From NCBI GenBank assembly GCA_905221605.1, contig CAJNDS010001435.1, positions 547,501 through 611,500 of the forward strand: a stretch of 64,000 bases of DNA, in the 5' to 3' direction. Below, piece after piece: positions 53,125 to 63,652 of this stretch (the stretch's first letter is position 1; every line of letters starts with the position of its first letter). The DNA is from Symbiodinium natans (lineage: Eukaryota; Sar; Dinophyceae; Suessiales; Symbiodiniaceae). Below the pieces are notes generated by a model. That model saw nothing but the letters and a program-made list of their open reading frames with translations. It was not told where the DNA came from and did no database searches. Both the position numbers and the translations under genes were made by a program.

Positions 53125-54689
53125 CTGCTTGCTTCTGGGGTTTCGGGTTTTAGGGTTTAGGGTTTAGGGTTTTTATTTGGGCTACATAGACCTGCTTGCT
53201 TTTGGGGTTTAGCGGTTATAGGGTTGGGGTTAAGCTTAGGGCTTCAAGAGTTGCAGGGTCATTGCATGTTTTTTGGTGGTTTTGGGGATAAGGGTCTACG
53301 GTTCCATGCAAACCCCAAAACCCTCAACGCCCGGGCCCGAACTGCAACGTGGCAAACTCTCAGCCTCCTATATACTGCAGTATCTTCCGAGGTTTATACT
53401 CCGGTTACCACACATACCCTATGCTATAGTTTGACGATATCAATGATATACTACATGATAAGCTGCATTAACGGCTAAGCCCAAACTCCAAACCCAGCAC
53501 CTTTAACCCCCGAAAGCCTATAAAGCCTCCCAAGTCCCAACTACTCTGAGGCGCCGCCCTGTTTTGCCCCAAGAGCCCTAGACCCTAAAGTCACTCCGGC
53601 CTCAACCCCTATTGAACCCTAAACCCTTAAACCCCTAACCCCCCCCCCCCCCCCCCCCCAACCCTTATGAGCCCTCAACCCCCAAACCTCCTAAATCCTG
53701 ATAAGCCCTATGAGCCCTAAACCCTCCTAAACGCCTTAACTCCCTGAACTCCTACGAGCCCTAAACCCCCACACCCCCCCAAGGACCCCCAGGAAGCCCG
53801 AAAGCCCAAACGCCTTAAACCCCTACACCGTCACCCTAAACCTTAAACCCTAAACCCTAAACCCTAAACCCCTATGAGCCCGAACCCAACATCGCAACCA
53901 AGGTGCGCATGGCCGGCGGCACATCCATGGATGACCCAGGCTCCCTGTGCTGGCCTGAGGCAGGGGGGGGACTCAGGGCCCACCGAAAGAAGCTCCTCCT
54001 TAGACCCTAAAAGCTTCTAAAGCCTACAAAAGCCTTTAAAGCCTACAAAGGCTACAAAGAGTATCAACCCGATAGACCCTAGAAAGCGTATAAAAAGCCC
54101 GTCAAGCCTATTATAAGCCGATCAAGCCTACGAACTCTATAAAACCGTGGGCTATATCTGCACTTGCTGCCCAATCTTTTTCGGGACCAGGGTCTGGGAC
54201 TCAGGGCTGGCTTTCAGGGGTGCGCAGGGCTTATGGCTTTTTGGCTTGTGGGGTCTGCCCGTTCTCCGCATGTCGTTCTGCCCCGTTCTTTCATCCTACA
54301 ACCCCAAGCCCCAAGATTCTTGCCCTAAACCCCAAAATGCCTAAAACCCACTCTAAACCCGAAGCCTTAAACCCGAAACCCCAACTCACCAACTCCCCTT
54401 CGGCCCCCCACAGAAAACACCCCCAAAAGCATCCCAACTTCGACTGGGGGCCCCCGGCCTCGCACGCAGAGGACGAGGAGGAGGAACTGGGGCTCCCCCC
54501 ACCTCAGCGGCTTAGGGCTTAGGGTGGGTTTTGGGTTTAGGGTTTAGGGTTGAGGGCTTAGGGTTGAGGGTTGAGAGGTTTAGGGCTTCGGGTTTAGGAT
54601 TTGGGGCGCCTTTAATGGAGCATGAAGGGCGAGGCCCTGAGCCACTGGCATCGGGGGGAGGGGGGGGGGGTTGGGGGGGGGGGGGTTCA

Positions 54690-54783
54690 CGGGTTGCGAT
54701 GACAACTGCCGAGAGCCAATGGCCCTTGAAGCAGCAACCAGGCTCAAGCCGCTCACATCTCAAGCAACCCCCGACCTTTATTA
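54690..54783 (+). CDS. Candidate plus-strand terminal exon
   Basis: Reads CDDNCREPMALEAATRLKPL then TSQATPDLY and TAA. Another frame across the same stretch is also open. It follows a G-rich low-complexity run. Confidence 0.27.
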
Positions 54784-54892
54784 ATCTTTTCGCTCAAAGC
54801 AGAGATTGTGACACTCAACTGGACTTCCATGAAACCCTAAACCCTAAACCCTAAACCCCAAACCCTAAACCCTAAACCCTAAACCCTCCATC

Positions 54893-54985
54893 CACTTCCT
54901 GCATGTGCCCGAGCTCCCCGGCCCTTGCGGTTGGCATTCTTCTTCTTGCGCGTGCGGCGGGAAGCAGGCTCATCTGCGCAGCACT
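54893..54985 (-). CDS. Candidate minus-strand basic exon
   Basis: Reads CCADEPASRRTRKKKNANRK then GRGARAHAG. The basic cluster could be a nuclear or nucleic-acid-binding segment. Edges lie in repeats. Confidence 0.35.
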
Positions 54986-55154
54986 TGACTTGTGTGTTTA
55001 GGGTTTAGGGTTTAGGGGTTAGGGTTTAGGGTTTACGGTGTAGGGATTCTGGGTTTAGGGTTTAGGGTTTAGGGTTTAGGGTTTAGGGTTTAGGGTTCAG
55101 GGTTTAGGGCAAGAAGGACAACTAGCCAAGAAGAGCCCCAACTTTCTGTCAGCA

Positions 55155-55245
55155 GGCCGGCGTGCTGGGACATGGCCCTAGTATCTACGTAGAATCAGGA
55201 ATGTCGCTAGAAATATGCAACCTCAACATGCCAAACAGCCTTCAT
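55155..55245 (+). CDS. Candidate plus-strand coding island
   Basis: Follows acceptor CTGTCAGCAG and reads AGVLGHGPSIYVESGMSLEI then CNLNMPNS. No donor chosen. Unknown family. Confidence 0.3.
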
Positions 55246-55427
55246 CCCTACACTCTGAACCCTGGAACCCCTAAACCCTAAACCCTAAACCCTAAACCCT
55301 AGAATCCCTACACCGTAAACCCTAAACCCTAATCCCTAAACCCTAAACCCTAAACCCTAAACCCCAGAAGGCCTTGAGGGAGGTTTACGAACTGGGGCTC
55401 GGCGATCTGCAGCTTCATCTGGGCCGG

Positions 55428-55945
55428 GGTTTAGGGTTTAGGGTTTAGGGTTTAGGGTTTAGGGTTTAGGGTTTAGGGTTTAGGGTTTAGGGTTTAGGGT
55501 TTAGGGTTTAGGGTTTAGGGTTTAGGGATTTTGGATTAGGGTTTAGGGTTTAGGGTATAGGGATTTTAGGGATTAGGGTTTTAGGGTTTAGGGTTTAGGG
55601 TTTTAGGGTTTAGGGTTTAGGGTTTAGGGTTTAGGGTTTAGGGTTTAGGGATTTTGGAGTTTAGGGTTTAGGGTTTAGGGTTTAGGGTTTAGGGTTTAGG
55701 GTTTAGGGTTTAGGGTTTAGGGTTTAGGGTTTAGGGTTTAGGGTTTAGGGTTTAGGGATTTTGGATTAGGGTTTAGGGTTTAGGGTATAGGGATTTTAGG
55801 GATTAGGGTTTTAGGGTTTAGGGTTTAGGGTTGAGGGTTTAGGGTTTAGGGTTTAGGGTTTAGGGATTTTGGAGTTTAGGGTTTAGGGTTTAGGGTTTAG
55901 GGTTTAGGGTTTAGGGTTTAGGGTGTGGGGGTTTGGGGTTTGGGG
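55428..55945 (+). repeat. TTTAGGG array with higher-order repetition
   Basis: About 70 heptamers. The interruption GGGATTTTGGATTAGGG and its context at 55525-55575 recurs at 55757-55810, and GATTTTGGAGTTTAGGG occurs at 55650 and 55865. Blocks of about 230 bp have been duplicated. Confidence 0.95.
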
Positions 55946-56532
55946 TTTAGGGTGAAAGGCCCAAACCGTTGCAGGCTTGGGATTTCGGGATTCCATGGAT
56001 TCTTGGGCTTGGAGCTTTGAGGCGTTTGCAGGTTTAGGTGGCTGAGGGTTGAAGGGTTGGAGCTTCGGGTTTAGGGATCAACCCGAAACCGGGAAACCGT
56101 ACGAGTACAGCTTTTGGGGTGTAGGCGACATTAGGGCCGAATCACGGTTCACAGGTTCAGAGTTTAGGGTTCCGGGTGTAGGGCCCAAACTCCTGAAACC
56201 TAAGCTCTAACTCCTAAGGTCCGAACCACTGAAGTCCCAGCCCGGAGCAAGCCCGGAGTCCTACGCCCAGAGCCTCAAGGGACTAAAGGAGGGACCCTAA
56301 TCAGGGACCTGAAGAGCTCTCTTAGGATTTTTTTCGGGGCCACTTAGGAATATAGGGACAGAAAAAATGTATGTACAGGGGTGGAATAGGGATATATAGG
56401 GGGAATAAGATTTAAGGGTCCCTTCCCTCCCTATACCCCTTACCACCCTACACCCGAAACCCTAAACTGCCCAATACCCTAAACCCTAAACCCTAAACCC
56501 TAAACCCTAAACCCTAAAACCTCAGCTCCCCG

Positions 56533-57985
56533 CCACACTGTCCATCTTGTTCGCGAAGCTGTAGCTCCCAGCCTCCTCAATGAGCCTCCGCGGGCACCCG
56601 TGTGCCCTCAACCAGAGGTCATTGTGGGCTTTAGCTTAGGGTTCCGGGCTTAGGGCTTTTTAAGGTCTGGGATTTGCGGTTTAGGGTTTAGGGTTTAGGG
56701 TTTAGGGTTTAGGGTTTAGGGTTTAGGGTTTAGGGTTTAGGGTTTAGGAATTCTAGGGATTCTAGGGATTCTAGGGATTCTAGGGATTCTCGGGATTCTA
56801 GGGATTCTAGGGATTCTAGGGATTCTAGGGATTCAGGGGGGATTCTAGGGATTCTAGGGATTCTAGGGATTCTAGGGATTCTAGGGATTCTAGGGATTCT
56901 AGGGATTCTAGGGATTCTAGGGATTCTAGGGATTCTAGGGATTCTAGGGATTCTAGGGATTCTAGGGATTCTAGGGATTAGGGTTTAGGGTGTAGAGAGA
57001 TCCTCGACGAACAAGTAGGGTCCGAAGCTTCCCTGGAGTGGAGGGTTGAGGGTGTCTGAAGCGAACGGTCCTGCAGACACCCCCCGGAACCCAATTCCTA
57101 ACCCTAAGCTTGGGATGTTCCCCCCTTATACTCACAGCCCTTACTAGGGATTATAGTACCCCCCCCCCAAGGACTGCTTGAGGCAAAGAATGCTGAGGGC
57201 TGAGAGTTGAAGGTTAAGGGCCATGGGTGCCAAGGTGCTTGAGCAGGGAGACCATGTCGGATGGCTCCACCTGGCCGCTGAATCACGGTTTAGGGTTTAG
57301 GGTTTAGGGTTTAGGGTTTAGGGTTTAGGGTTTAGGGTTTGGGGTTTAGGGTTTAGGGTTTGGGGTTTGGGGTTTAGGGTTTAGGGTTTAGGGTTTAGGG
57401 TTTAGGGTTTAGGGTTAGGGTTTAGGGTTTAGGGTTTAGGGTTTAGGGTTTAGGGTTTAGGCTTTAGACCCCCCATAAAAGCTTAACTTTTTGCTCCCTT
57501 AATATGAAATTCGAGGAACCCTAAACTTATAACGTGATGAAGTTGTAGTAAGGTCCCACCTTGAATGTATGAAACTGTAACCAATACTAAGCAATCAACG
57601 CGATATGACAAGCAACCGCCAAATACTCGGAAACCCTCAACCCGAAAGCCCTAAACCCTAAACCCCTAAACCCCTAAACCCCTCAACCCCTCAACCCTTA
57701 AACCCCTAAACCCCTGGACCCCTAAACCCCTAGACCCCTAAACCCCTAGGCCCCTAAACCCCTAAACCCCTAAGCCCCTAAACCCGGACACAGGAAAGCC
57801 CAGCATGGAGGCCCTAAACCCTAAACCCTAAACCCTAAACCCAAAACTCTAAACCCTAAACCCTAAACCCTAAACCCTCCCGAAGCCCAGCCGCGCCTTC
57901 ATCGGGTCGTAAGGGGTCCAGGACAGACTGCCCATGGGCTCGGCCACGATGGCAGCCATTACGTGGAAAGGTACCTCAGCTGGGT
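56533..57985 (-). CDS. Minus-strand exon cluster, unknown protein
   Basis: Candidate exons: 57983-57893 ([20 protein letters not shown], then [10 protein letters not shown]), 57280-57225 ([17 protein letters not shown]), 57043-57003 ([12 protein letters not shown]), 56637-56533 ([20 protein letters not shown] then [14 protein letters not shown]). All are minus strand in order, with AG before each. The first has a faint resemblance to the P-x-D-x-x-K motif of mitochondrial carriers, too weak to assign. Between them lie a truncated family A foldback, the 9-bp satellite and TTTAGGG arrays. Confidence 0.36.
56749..56978 (+). repeat. 9-bp satellite (GGGATTCTA)
   Basis: About 25 tandem units with single-unit variants (GGGATTCTC, GGATTCAGG). 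TTTAGGG repeats lie on both sides. Confidence 0.95.
57109..57178. mobile_element. Family A foldback element, truncated
   Basis: Left terminus CTTGGGATGTTCCCCCC and left arm present. The right half stops at AAGGACTG. It lies between two candidate minus-strand exons. Confidence 0.7.
57287..57468 (+). repeat. TTTAGGG array
   Basis: About 25 units with a few TTTGGGG. Confidence 0.95.
57655..57785 (-). repeat. Octamer array (CCCCTAAA)
   Basis: About 15 octamers with variants. The same octamer form appears at 18010-18110 and, on the plus strand, at 63420-63652. Confidence 0.93.
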
Positions 57986-58139
57986 TCAGGGTTCAGGGTT
58001 CAGGGTTCAGGGTTCAGGGTTCAGGGTTCAGGGTTCAGGGTTTAGGGGTTAGGGTTTAGGTTTTGGGTTTTGGGCTTAGGGTTTAGGGTTTAGGGCTTAG
58101 GGTTTAGGGTTTAGGGTTTAGGGTTTCGGCCCATTTGTT

Positions 58140-60550
58140 AATCCTAAATTCCTCTAAGCCCCCTTGAAAGCAGAGGCGTGTCTAACAGCAGCCCAGGTGC
58201 CAGAAAGCGAGAAAGCAGGCCGAGCTAGCGGCCTTAGTGAGAGGGGCGAGGGATTTCGCCCAAGAACCTCGGAACGAGGTGTCGTATGGAACGGCGTCCG
58301 CTGATGGGCGGCAGGGACAGGTCGTATGCGAGCTGGGCATTTGAGCCACCACCGGCGAGGGCAAAGGGAAGCAAGGTGCCCTAGATTCGGGCGACATGCA
58401 ACTCCAACCCCTCAACGCGCAACGTAGCTTCTTGTAAGCATTGCCGTGGCTGTCCTGGTTGCTGGCTTGTTGGTCTTTCGGAATGCCGTCTCTTGCCAAT
58501 ATTCGCGGTAAATAACGAACAAGGGTTCAAGGCAGGGATGCCAGTCGAACTCCGATGTTCAGGGAAGCTGGAGAGGGGCTTCGGAGGCCTTCGAAAGCCC
58601 TCGAACTCCATGGCACGCTAGCACCATGAAGCCCTTCATCTCAGCCCCAAGTCCCTACAAGCCCAGCTTCCAGCTCCGGTTTACCCTAAGGACCGGAGGC
58701 CCAAACCCTGAAGACCTAAATCCCTGCCCGTGGAGTACCAGAACCTCAAGATAGCCTCAAGCATCCCCTGAACATGCGCGCAGAAGTTCTAAACTCGTAC
58801 CCTAAACCCTAAACCCTAAACCCTAAACCCTAAACCCTAAACCCTAAACCCTAAACCCTGAACCATCCCTTGCCTGGCCTGAGTTGAGCGTCGGGGCCTC
58901 TGGGGTTGCCTCCTTGCCAGCCCAGGGCCAATCCGGTTTAGGGTTTAGGGTTTAGGGTTTAGGGTTTAGGGTTTAGGGTTTAGGGTTTAGGGTTTAGGGT
59001 TTAGGGTTTAGGGTTTAGGGTTTAGGGTTTAGCGTTTAGCGTTTAGCGTTTAGGGTTTAGCGTTTAGGGTTAGGGTTTAGGGCTCGGGTTGAGCTTTAGG
59101 GGCTCAGGGGGTTTAGGCTCTCAGGGTTCAGGGGTTCACGGGTTCAGCAGTTCAGGGGTTGGGTTTGCGCGTGTGGGAGGTAGATAAAAGAGTCTTGCTC
59201 TTGCTCAAACGCCTGAACCCCTGTAAACCAACCATCACTCTGGGCTGGCACCTCACGCATGCATGGCCATGGCCTATCCAACCCCGAACGCCTGAACATC
59301 TCTTTAATGCCGCTATGCCTTTAAGGTTCGGGGTTTTGGCCATTAGCGACCCGAAACCCTGAACCTAAAGTCCTGAGCCCTAAACCCTAAACCCCAAATA
59401 AGCAAACGCTAATGAGACCTGACCCTGAATCACCCTTGCCGCCTGGAAGAGACCAGAACGGCGATCAGGGAACACCCGGCCAAAGCCTCCTTTGCATCCG
59501 GCTCGGAGTTTTCGGGGCAGCGTTGTAGGGTTTCGGGCTGGGTTTAGGTTTTTGGGTTTTGTGGTTTGGGGTTTAGGATCGTTCTTCATCCTTGGGTTGC
59601 ACGGTGGCTTTCCACGGCTTGCTAGTACCAGTAGGGCATTTGGGAATGAGGGACCTTATGACACACTGTTAAGCACCGACGAACACGTAAGGGTTTGGAT
59701 CTGTGTTGTTCATTGCTCATCTTCAGGCTGTCGTCTGGCGTCTTCTCTTGCGATGCTTAGCTTAACTGGCTCGTGATCCTCTAGTCGCTCTGTTACTCGA
59801 AACATTTGCATTCTCACCATTAGGAATTGCAGGTCAGGGGACAACCGTGCTCCCATGCACCTTAAACCCTAAACCCTACAGCCTAAACCCTAAACCCTAA
59901 ACCCTAAAAGGTGGCGGGCGAAATCCGTGGCGTCTGCTGGATGTCTGTCCTCTTGGCGCTGCCTCTGCCGAGGCGCCGAAGCCGTGCGAGGTGCCTCGGT
60001 GAGAGCCACGGTTTTGTGTTAAGGTTTAGGGTTTAGGGTTTCGGGTTTAGGGTTTAGGGTTTAAGGTTTAGGGTTTAGGGTTTAGGGTTTAGGGTTTAGG
60101 GTGTAGGGTTTAGGATTTAGGGGCAAGGATCTACCTAAACGCAGAATGTAGCCAACAATTAAGGAAAACTCCACGCCGTAACAATCTAGAGGCTTCTCAA
60201 GGAGGTTCGGGAGCCTGGGGGGCAGCAACCTTGAGGATGTAGGAGCTTCTAGGATATCCCATGTCTGCAGACTTCGTAAACCCTGAACTCCAAACTAAAG
60301 AAACGCTAAATGCTACAAGGAAATTGATGGAAATCAAAATGGCCCATGGAAATCAAAAATTTGGCCATGGACCTCCAAACCGTTAAACCCGAAAACCGTT
60401 GCCAAAGCCCTCCCCCAAGCCCCAAAAAACCCTAAAACCCTAAACCTCAAACCCTAAACACTACAAGCCCTTAAACCCTGTAAACCCGACAACACTTTGC
60501 CCTAAACCCTTAGCCCTAAACCCTAAGCCCTAAACCCCAAGCCCTAAACC
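58140..60550. other. Mixed stretch without a resolved gene
   Basis: Unique blocks 58150-58800 and 59160-59850 are open in several frames on both strands. A minus-strand island at 59905-59990 (RQRQRQEDRHPADATDFARH) is the best candidate exon. No family recognised. Confidence 0.45.
58935..59085 (+). repeat. TTTAGGG array
   Basis: About 20 units; the last ones are TTTAGCG variants. Confidence 0.95.
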
Positions 60551-60927
60551 CAAACAAATGGCATCCATTCAGGATTGACGAATCCTGGCACGATAGCAAG
60601 GATCTGCCCCTCGCATTTTGATTCTTCAGGTAGCGTGAGCGACAAATTGTTCACCACACGCCTGTTCGAAAGCATCGGAGTTTCTCCTGAGGTCGCAAAG
60701 CAGCAAATGGAAACTCGGACCTCACAAGATTAGCGTTCCGCAGGGTGGTCGGATCCCAGGAAATGATCCACCCAACCGCTTGATAGGCCGCTGCTGAGAG
60801 TCTGCGTAGCAGAGCAGCGTTGAGCATCCGCAGCGCCCGGCTAGGCTAGCAGTCAGATCAACCTGCGCAAGCCAAGCACAAGCATGGAGATCATCCAAAG
60901 AGGGAAGTCTCGCGCGAGGGTTTCGCT

Positions 60928-61167
60928 ATGAGTCCCTGGCCATTGCCGCAGAACTTGACCCCGCCAAGGCTGTATGAACTGGCAGCCTCTTGGCAAGAAC
61001 ACCTCTCGACTTGGCCGATGTTTTGCAGTTTCTGCAACTGCGCGCAAGTCCCTGTCGACATTGCTGGCCCTGATTTCCAATCTCCTGCCACCAAGGCTGG
61101 CACCAGACTATCGAGCCACTGTTGCCAGAACAGCCTGCAATCTTTTCATGTTTACAGCTTAGTTTAG
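60928..61167 (+). CDS. Open frame in the 60.5-61.4 kb unique block, unknown
   Basis: 79 codons with a CSFCNC cluster (LYELAASWQEHLSTWPMFCS then FCNC). Opposite-strand frames of similar length are also open, so strand and coding status are uncertain. It may belong with the LINE remnant. Confidence 0.2.
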   Translation: MSPWPLPQNLTPPRLYELAASWQEHLSTWPMFCSFCNCAQVPVDIAGPDFQSPATKAGTRLSSHCCQNSLQSFHVYSLV

Positions 61168-61479
61168 GATTCAGCGTTTGGGTTTCAGAATCGGGCTTGA
61201 GGGTTTTCGCCTTTACGGCTTCAATCTGCAACCTTATCCCCCCAGCACTGTTCTGTCCTGCAGCTTGCGCTGCTGATGGCAAATCCACCACCCCTTTGCA
61301 TCTTTTGGGATCTGCAGAGCTGGCAGTCCCTGTGCTTTCAGCGCACGCACCCAGCCACCTGACAAGGTTTAGGGTTTGGAGTTTAGAGCTGAGAATGTAG
61401 AGTGTAGAGTTGAAGGCTTAAGTTTTCAGATCTAGCTTTAGGGTTGAGGGCTACATGCCATTCCCACCTGGGCACATCA

Positions 61480-62126
61480 TCACCTTGCGCACACTGGTAT
61501 GATAGAAGGGCCAATGACTTGTGTGAAAGGTAACTCCACAGTCACCTTGTCCTGCTGCCCACAACAAATGGTAGTGATCCACTGTTGAGCCAGTCTGGTT
61601 CTTTGAACCCCCGCCCGACTTGGAGGCTGCCGCGGCTCGTAACTCTTCAGGTGAGAGCACGAAAGATTACGATCCCAAAAAACGGCCCAAAAGTCTTCGA
61701 TAGCAGCGAGGGTCTCAGAAACGGAGGCCGCGCACTGTCCATTCATCTGGATCACCGAAGTAGGGGTCCGGGCAGCAAGATTTCCTTAAGCCACCTCGTG
61801 CAAAACTTCCCTTTCTGTTTCATCTTGTATCTCCAGTCAGCGAGTCTATCTTTGCGACATTCATTTCGTAGCTCTGCAAGCATCTCCTCACCTTCCTCAA
61901 TCGCTGTTTTTGTGTCGCCAAAAGCGCGAACACCACTCGGCCATGTCCGCCGAATGGTGTCACGCAACAAAAACGCATCTCTACCTGCTTCTTCTTGACG
62001 AAAACGTGGAGACCTGCGCATCATCCATGCTCTCAAACTGCCTGCCAGAACCCTCAGCCGGAATCCCCTGCAGCACTTGGCGACATGACCACAACTTTCA
62101 GCTGCGCAAAGCCAGGCAGGCACCAC
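61480..62126 (-). pseudogene. Remnant of a non-LTR retrotransposon (LINE), region before the reverse transcriptase
   Basis: Two overlapping minus-strand frames (62126-61752 and 61755-61480) together resemble the linker upstream of the reverse transcriptase in dinoflagellate LINEs: RLADWRYKMKQKGKFCTRWL, then ETLAAIEDFWAVFWD. The pattern WR-x2-M...WLK...AI-x2-FW-x2-FW/IW is the evidence. The frames overlap by only 4 nt, so one shift separates them. The YxDD polymerase core and an endonuclease were not found, so the copy is truncated. It lies in the largest non-repeat block (60.5-63.0 kb). Confidence 0.5.
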
Positions 62127-62723
62127 GGCACGGTTGAACTCGTCCGTAGCTGTAGTTTTGCTTCTGACGTCTCACGGCAGTGGCTCCTGTCACGTATGTC
62201 ATGCGACTACAACATCTGCGATCCGTGTTGGCAGCCGCTCTACTATGGGCAGGCTATCGATCGGCCGAACGGCGACGTGGAGTGGACAGCTGAGAATGCC
62301 ACCGATGCTTTGAAGGTGGCTTCCATGACATGCACTAGTTATCTTCTGGGAGGTGTCCCTTATACTTGGGGGCGCCGGTCCGTCTTTCATGCATCACTCC
62401 AGAGCCGCTACGAAACCGGGAAGCCGTGCGTTGCACGTGACATTATTCTTCATCCGCTAGAATCGGGACGGGCGGGCTGCGCGGATTGTGTTGCGTTGCA
62501 AAACCAGCCGCTGGCAGAAGTAGTCGAAGTCGAGGACAAGGAAATACGCTCAGCATCAATCATGCCCGGTTGCGAGTTGCTGAAGGGGCGCTCCTGCGTT
62601 GCATCGGTGGCCTCAACCGACGCTTCGAAGTTTGACATTGCTCCTCATCACAAAATCGGCTTGTTGCAGACGCAGGCCGGGGGCGAGAAGAAACGGAACA
62701 ATTACAATGGAACTAACAAATAG
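61995..62723 (+). CDS. 242-codon open frame, unknown, cysteine-rich
   Basis: A long plus-strand frame ending TAG at 62721. Its N-terminal third overlaps the LINE remnant on the other strand and may not be coding. From about 62150 it reads SFASDVSRQWLLSRMSCDYN then ICDPCW, a Cys pattern like the second half of a ZZ-type zinc finger. Further Cys pairs follow (GCADCVALQ). It precedes the helicase-like fragment by under 50 bp in a different frame, so they may be parts of one disrupted gene. Confidence 0.4.
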   Translation: MTKTWRPAHHPCSQTACQNPQPESPAALGDMTTTFSCAKPGRHHGTVELVRSCSFASDVSRQWLLSRMSCDYNICDPCWQPLYYGQAIDRPNGDVEWTAENATDALKVASMTCTSYLLGGVPYTWGRRSVFHASLQSRYETGKPCVARDIILHPLESGRAGCADCVALQNQPLAEVVEVEDKEIRSASIMPGCELLKGRSCVASVASTDASKFDIAPHHKIGLLQTQAGGEKKRNNYNGTNK

Positions 62724-62739
62724 AGAAAGACGCGCATGG

Positions 62740-63045
62740 AACAATCATACCATGTGTCAGGTACCATTGGCCCCTCGTCGAGTTTTAACGCACTACGGTC
62801 TACAAGGCATTACCTGCCACGAAGGCCTGCTTGCGTTTTTGTCGCAGCCGTACTACTTCAAAAGCAAGGATTCTGCCTTAGCATTGTTCGTGATGCTATC
62901 ACGAGCCCGCAAATTGGAGGGCGTGCGGCTCGTGGATTTGCCAAGTCACGAGTGCTTCGAAGGTTTTTACACAACTCTTGTTTGGTGGAGCGACTGAGAC
63001 ATTGCGAAGAAATGGCACAACAGAACGGGCCAACTTCAGGGTTTA
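62740..63045 (+). pseudogene. C-terminal fragment resembling an SF1 (Pif1/RecD-like) helicase
   Basis: Reads VLTHYGLQGITCHEGLLAFL (resembles helicase motif V, with its QG(M/I/L)T core) and LALFVMLSRARKLEGVRLVD (resembles motif VI, YVALSRxRxLEGL). After about 62970 the frame that best continues is the neighbouring one (LVERLRHCEEMAQQNG), implying a frameshift. It ends at the array starting 63037. The upstream ATPase motifs are absent. The family call rests on two motifs. Confidence 0.4.
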
Positions 63046-63132
63046 GGGTTTAGGGTTTAGGGTTTAGGGTTTAGGGTTTAGGGTTTAGGGTTTAGGGTTT
63101 AGGGTTTAGGGTTTAGGGTTTAGGGTTTAGGT
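63037..63132 (+). repeat. TTTAGGG array
   Basis: About 13 perfect units at the right edge of the helicase-like fragment. Confidence 0.95.
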
Positions 63133-63419
63133 CTTAGGGTTACAATGACAGTCACTGAGCCAAGACTGTAGCCTGGCGACCCCTTCAGGGGTGCGGCTGG
63201 CAGGCTCTGCAGCTCGGCTCTGCCTGCCATGGTCTCGCTGAGCGCCCGACGGCGCCCACTCACCTCTAGAATGAGAGGGGTGGTGGGCGGGATTAGGGTT
63301 CAGGGTTTAGGGTTGAGGGTTTAGGGTTTTGGGTTTTGGGTTTAGGATTTAGGGTTTAGGGTTCAGGGTTCAGGGCTAGGGCTTGCGGTTTCGGGGTTTC
63401 GGGGTTGCGGGGTTTCAAG

Positions 63420-63652
63420 GTTCAGGGGTTTAGGGGTTTAGGGGGCGTTTAGGCGTTTAGGGGTTTAGGGGTTTATGGGGTTTAGGGTTTCGGGTTTAGG
63501 GGTTTAGGGGTTTTAGGGGTTTAGGGTTTAGGGGTTTAGGGGGGTTTAGGGGTTTTAGGGGTTTAGGGGTTTAGGGGTTTAGGGGTTTAGGGGTTTAGGG
63601 GTTTAGGGGTTTAGGGGTTTAGGGGTTTAGGGGTTTAGGGGTTTAGGGGTTG
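63420..63652 (+). repeat. TTTAGGGG octamer array
   Basis: About 27 octamers, the second half perfect. Confidence 0.94.

Noticed and set aside
57893-57985. Mitochondrial carrier assignment for the island encoding DPMKARLG
   Set aside because: Only a loose P-x-D-x-x-K resemblance; the carrier's other signature residues and membrane segments cannot be shown.
39330-63652. CRISPR-like arrays (regular repeats)
   Set aside because: Units are 7-9 bp in direct tandem without unique spacers; the organism signals are eukaryotic.
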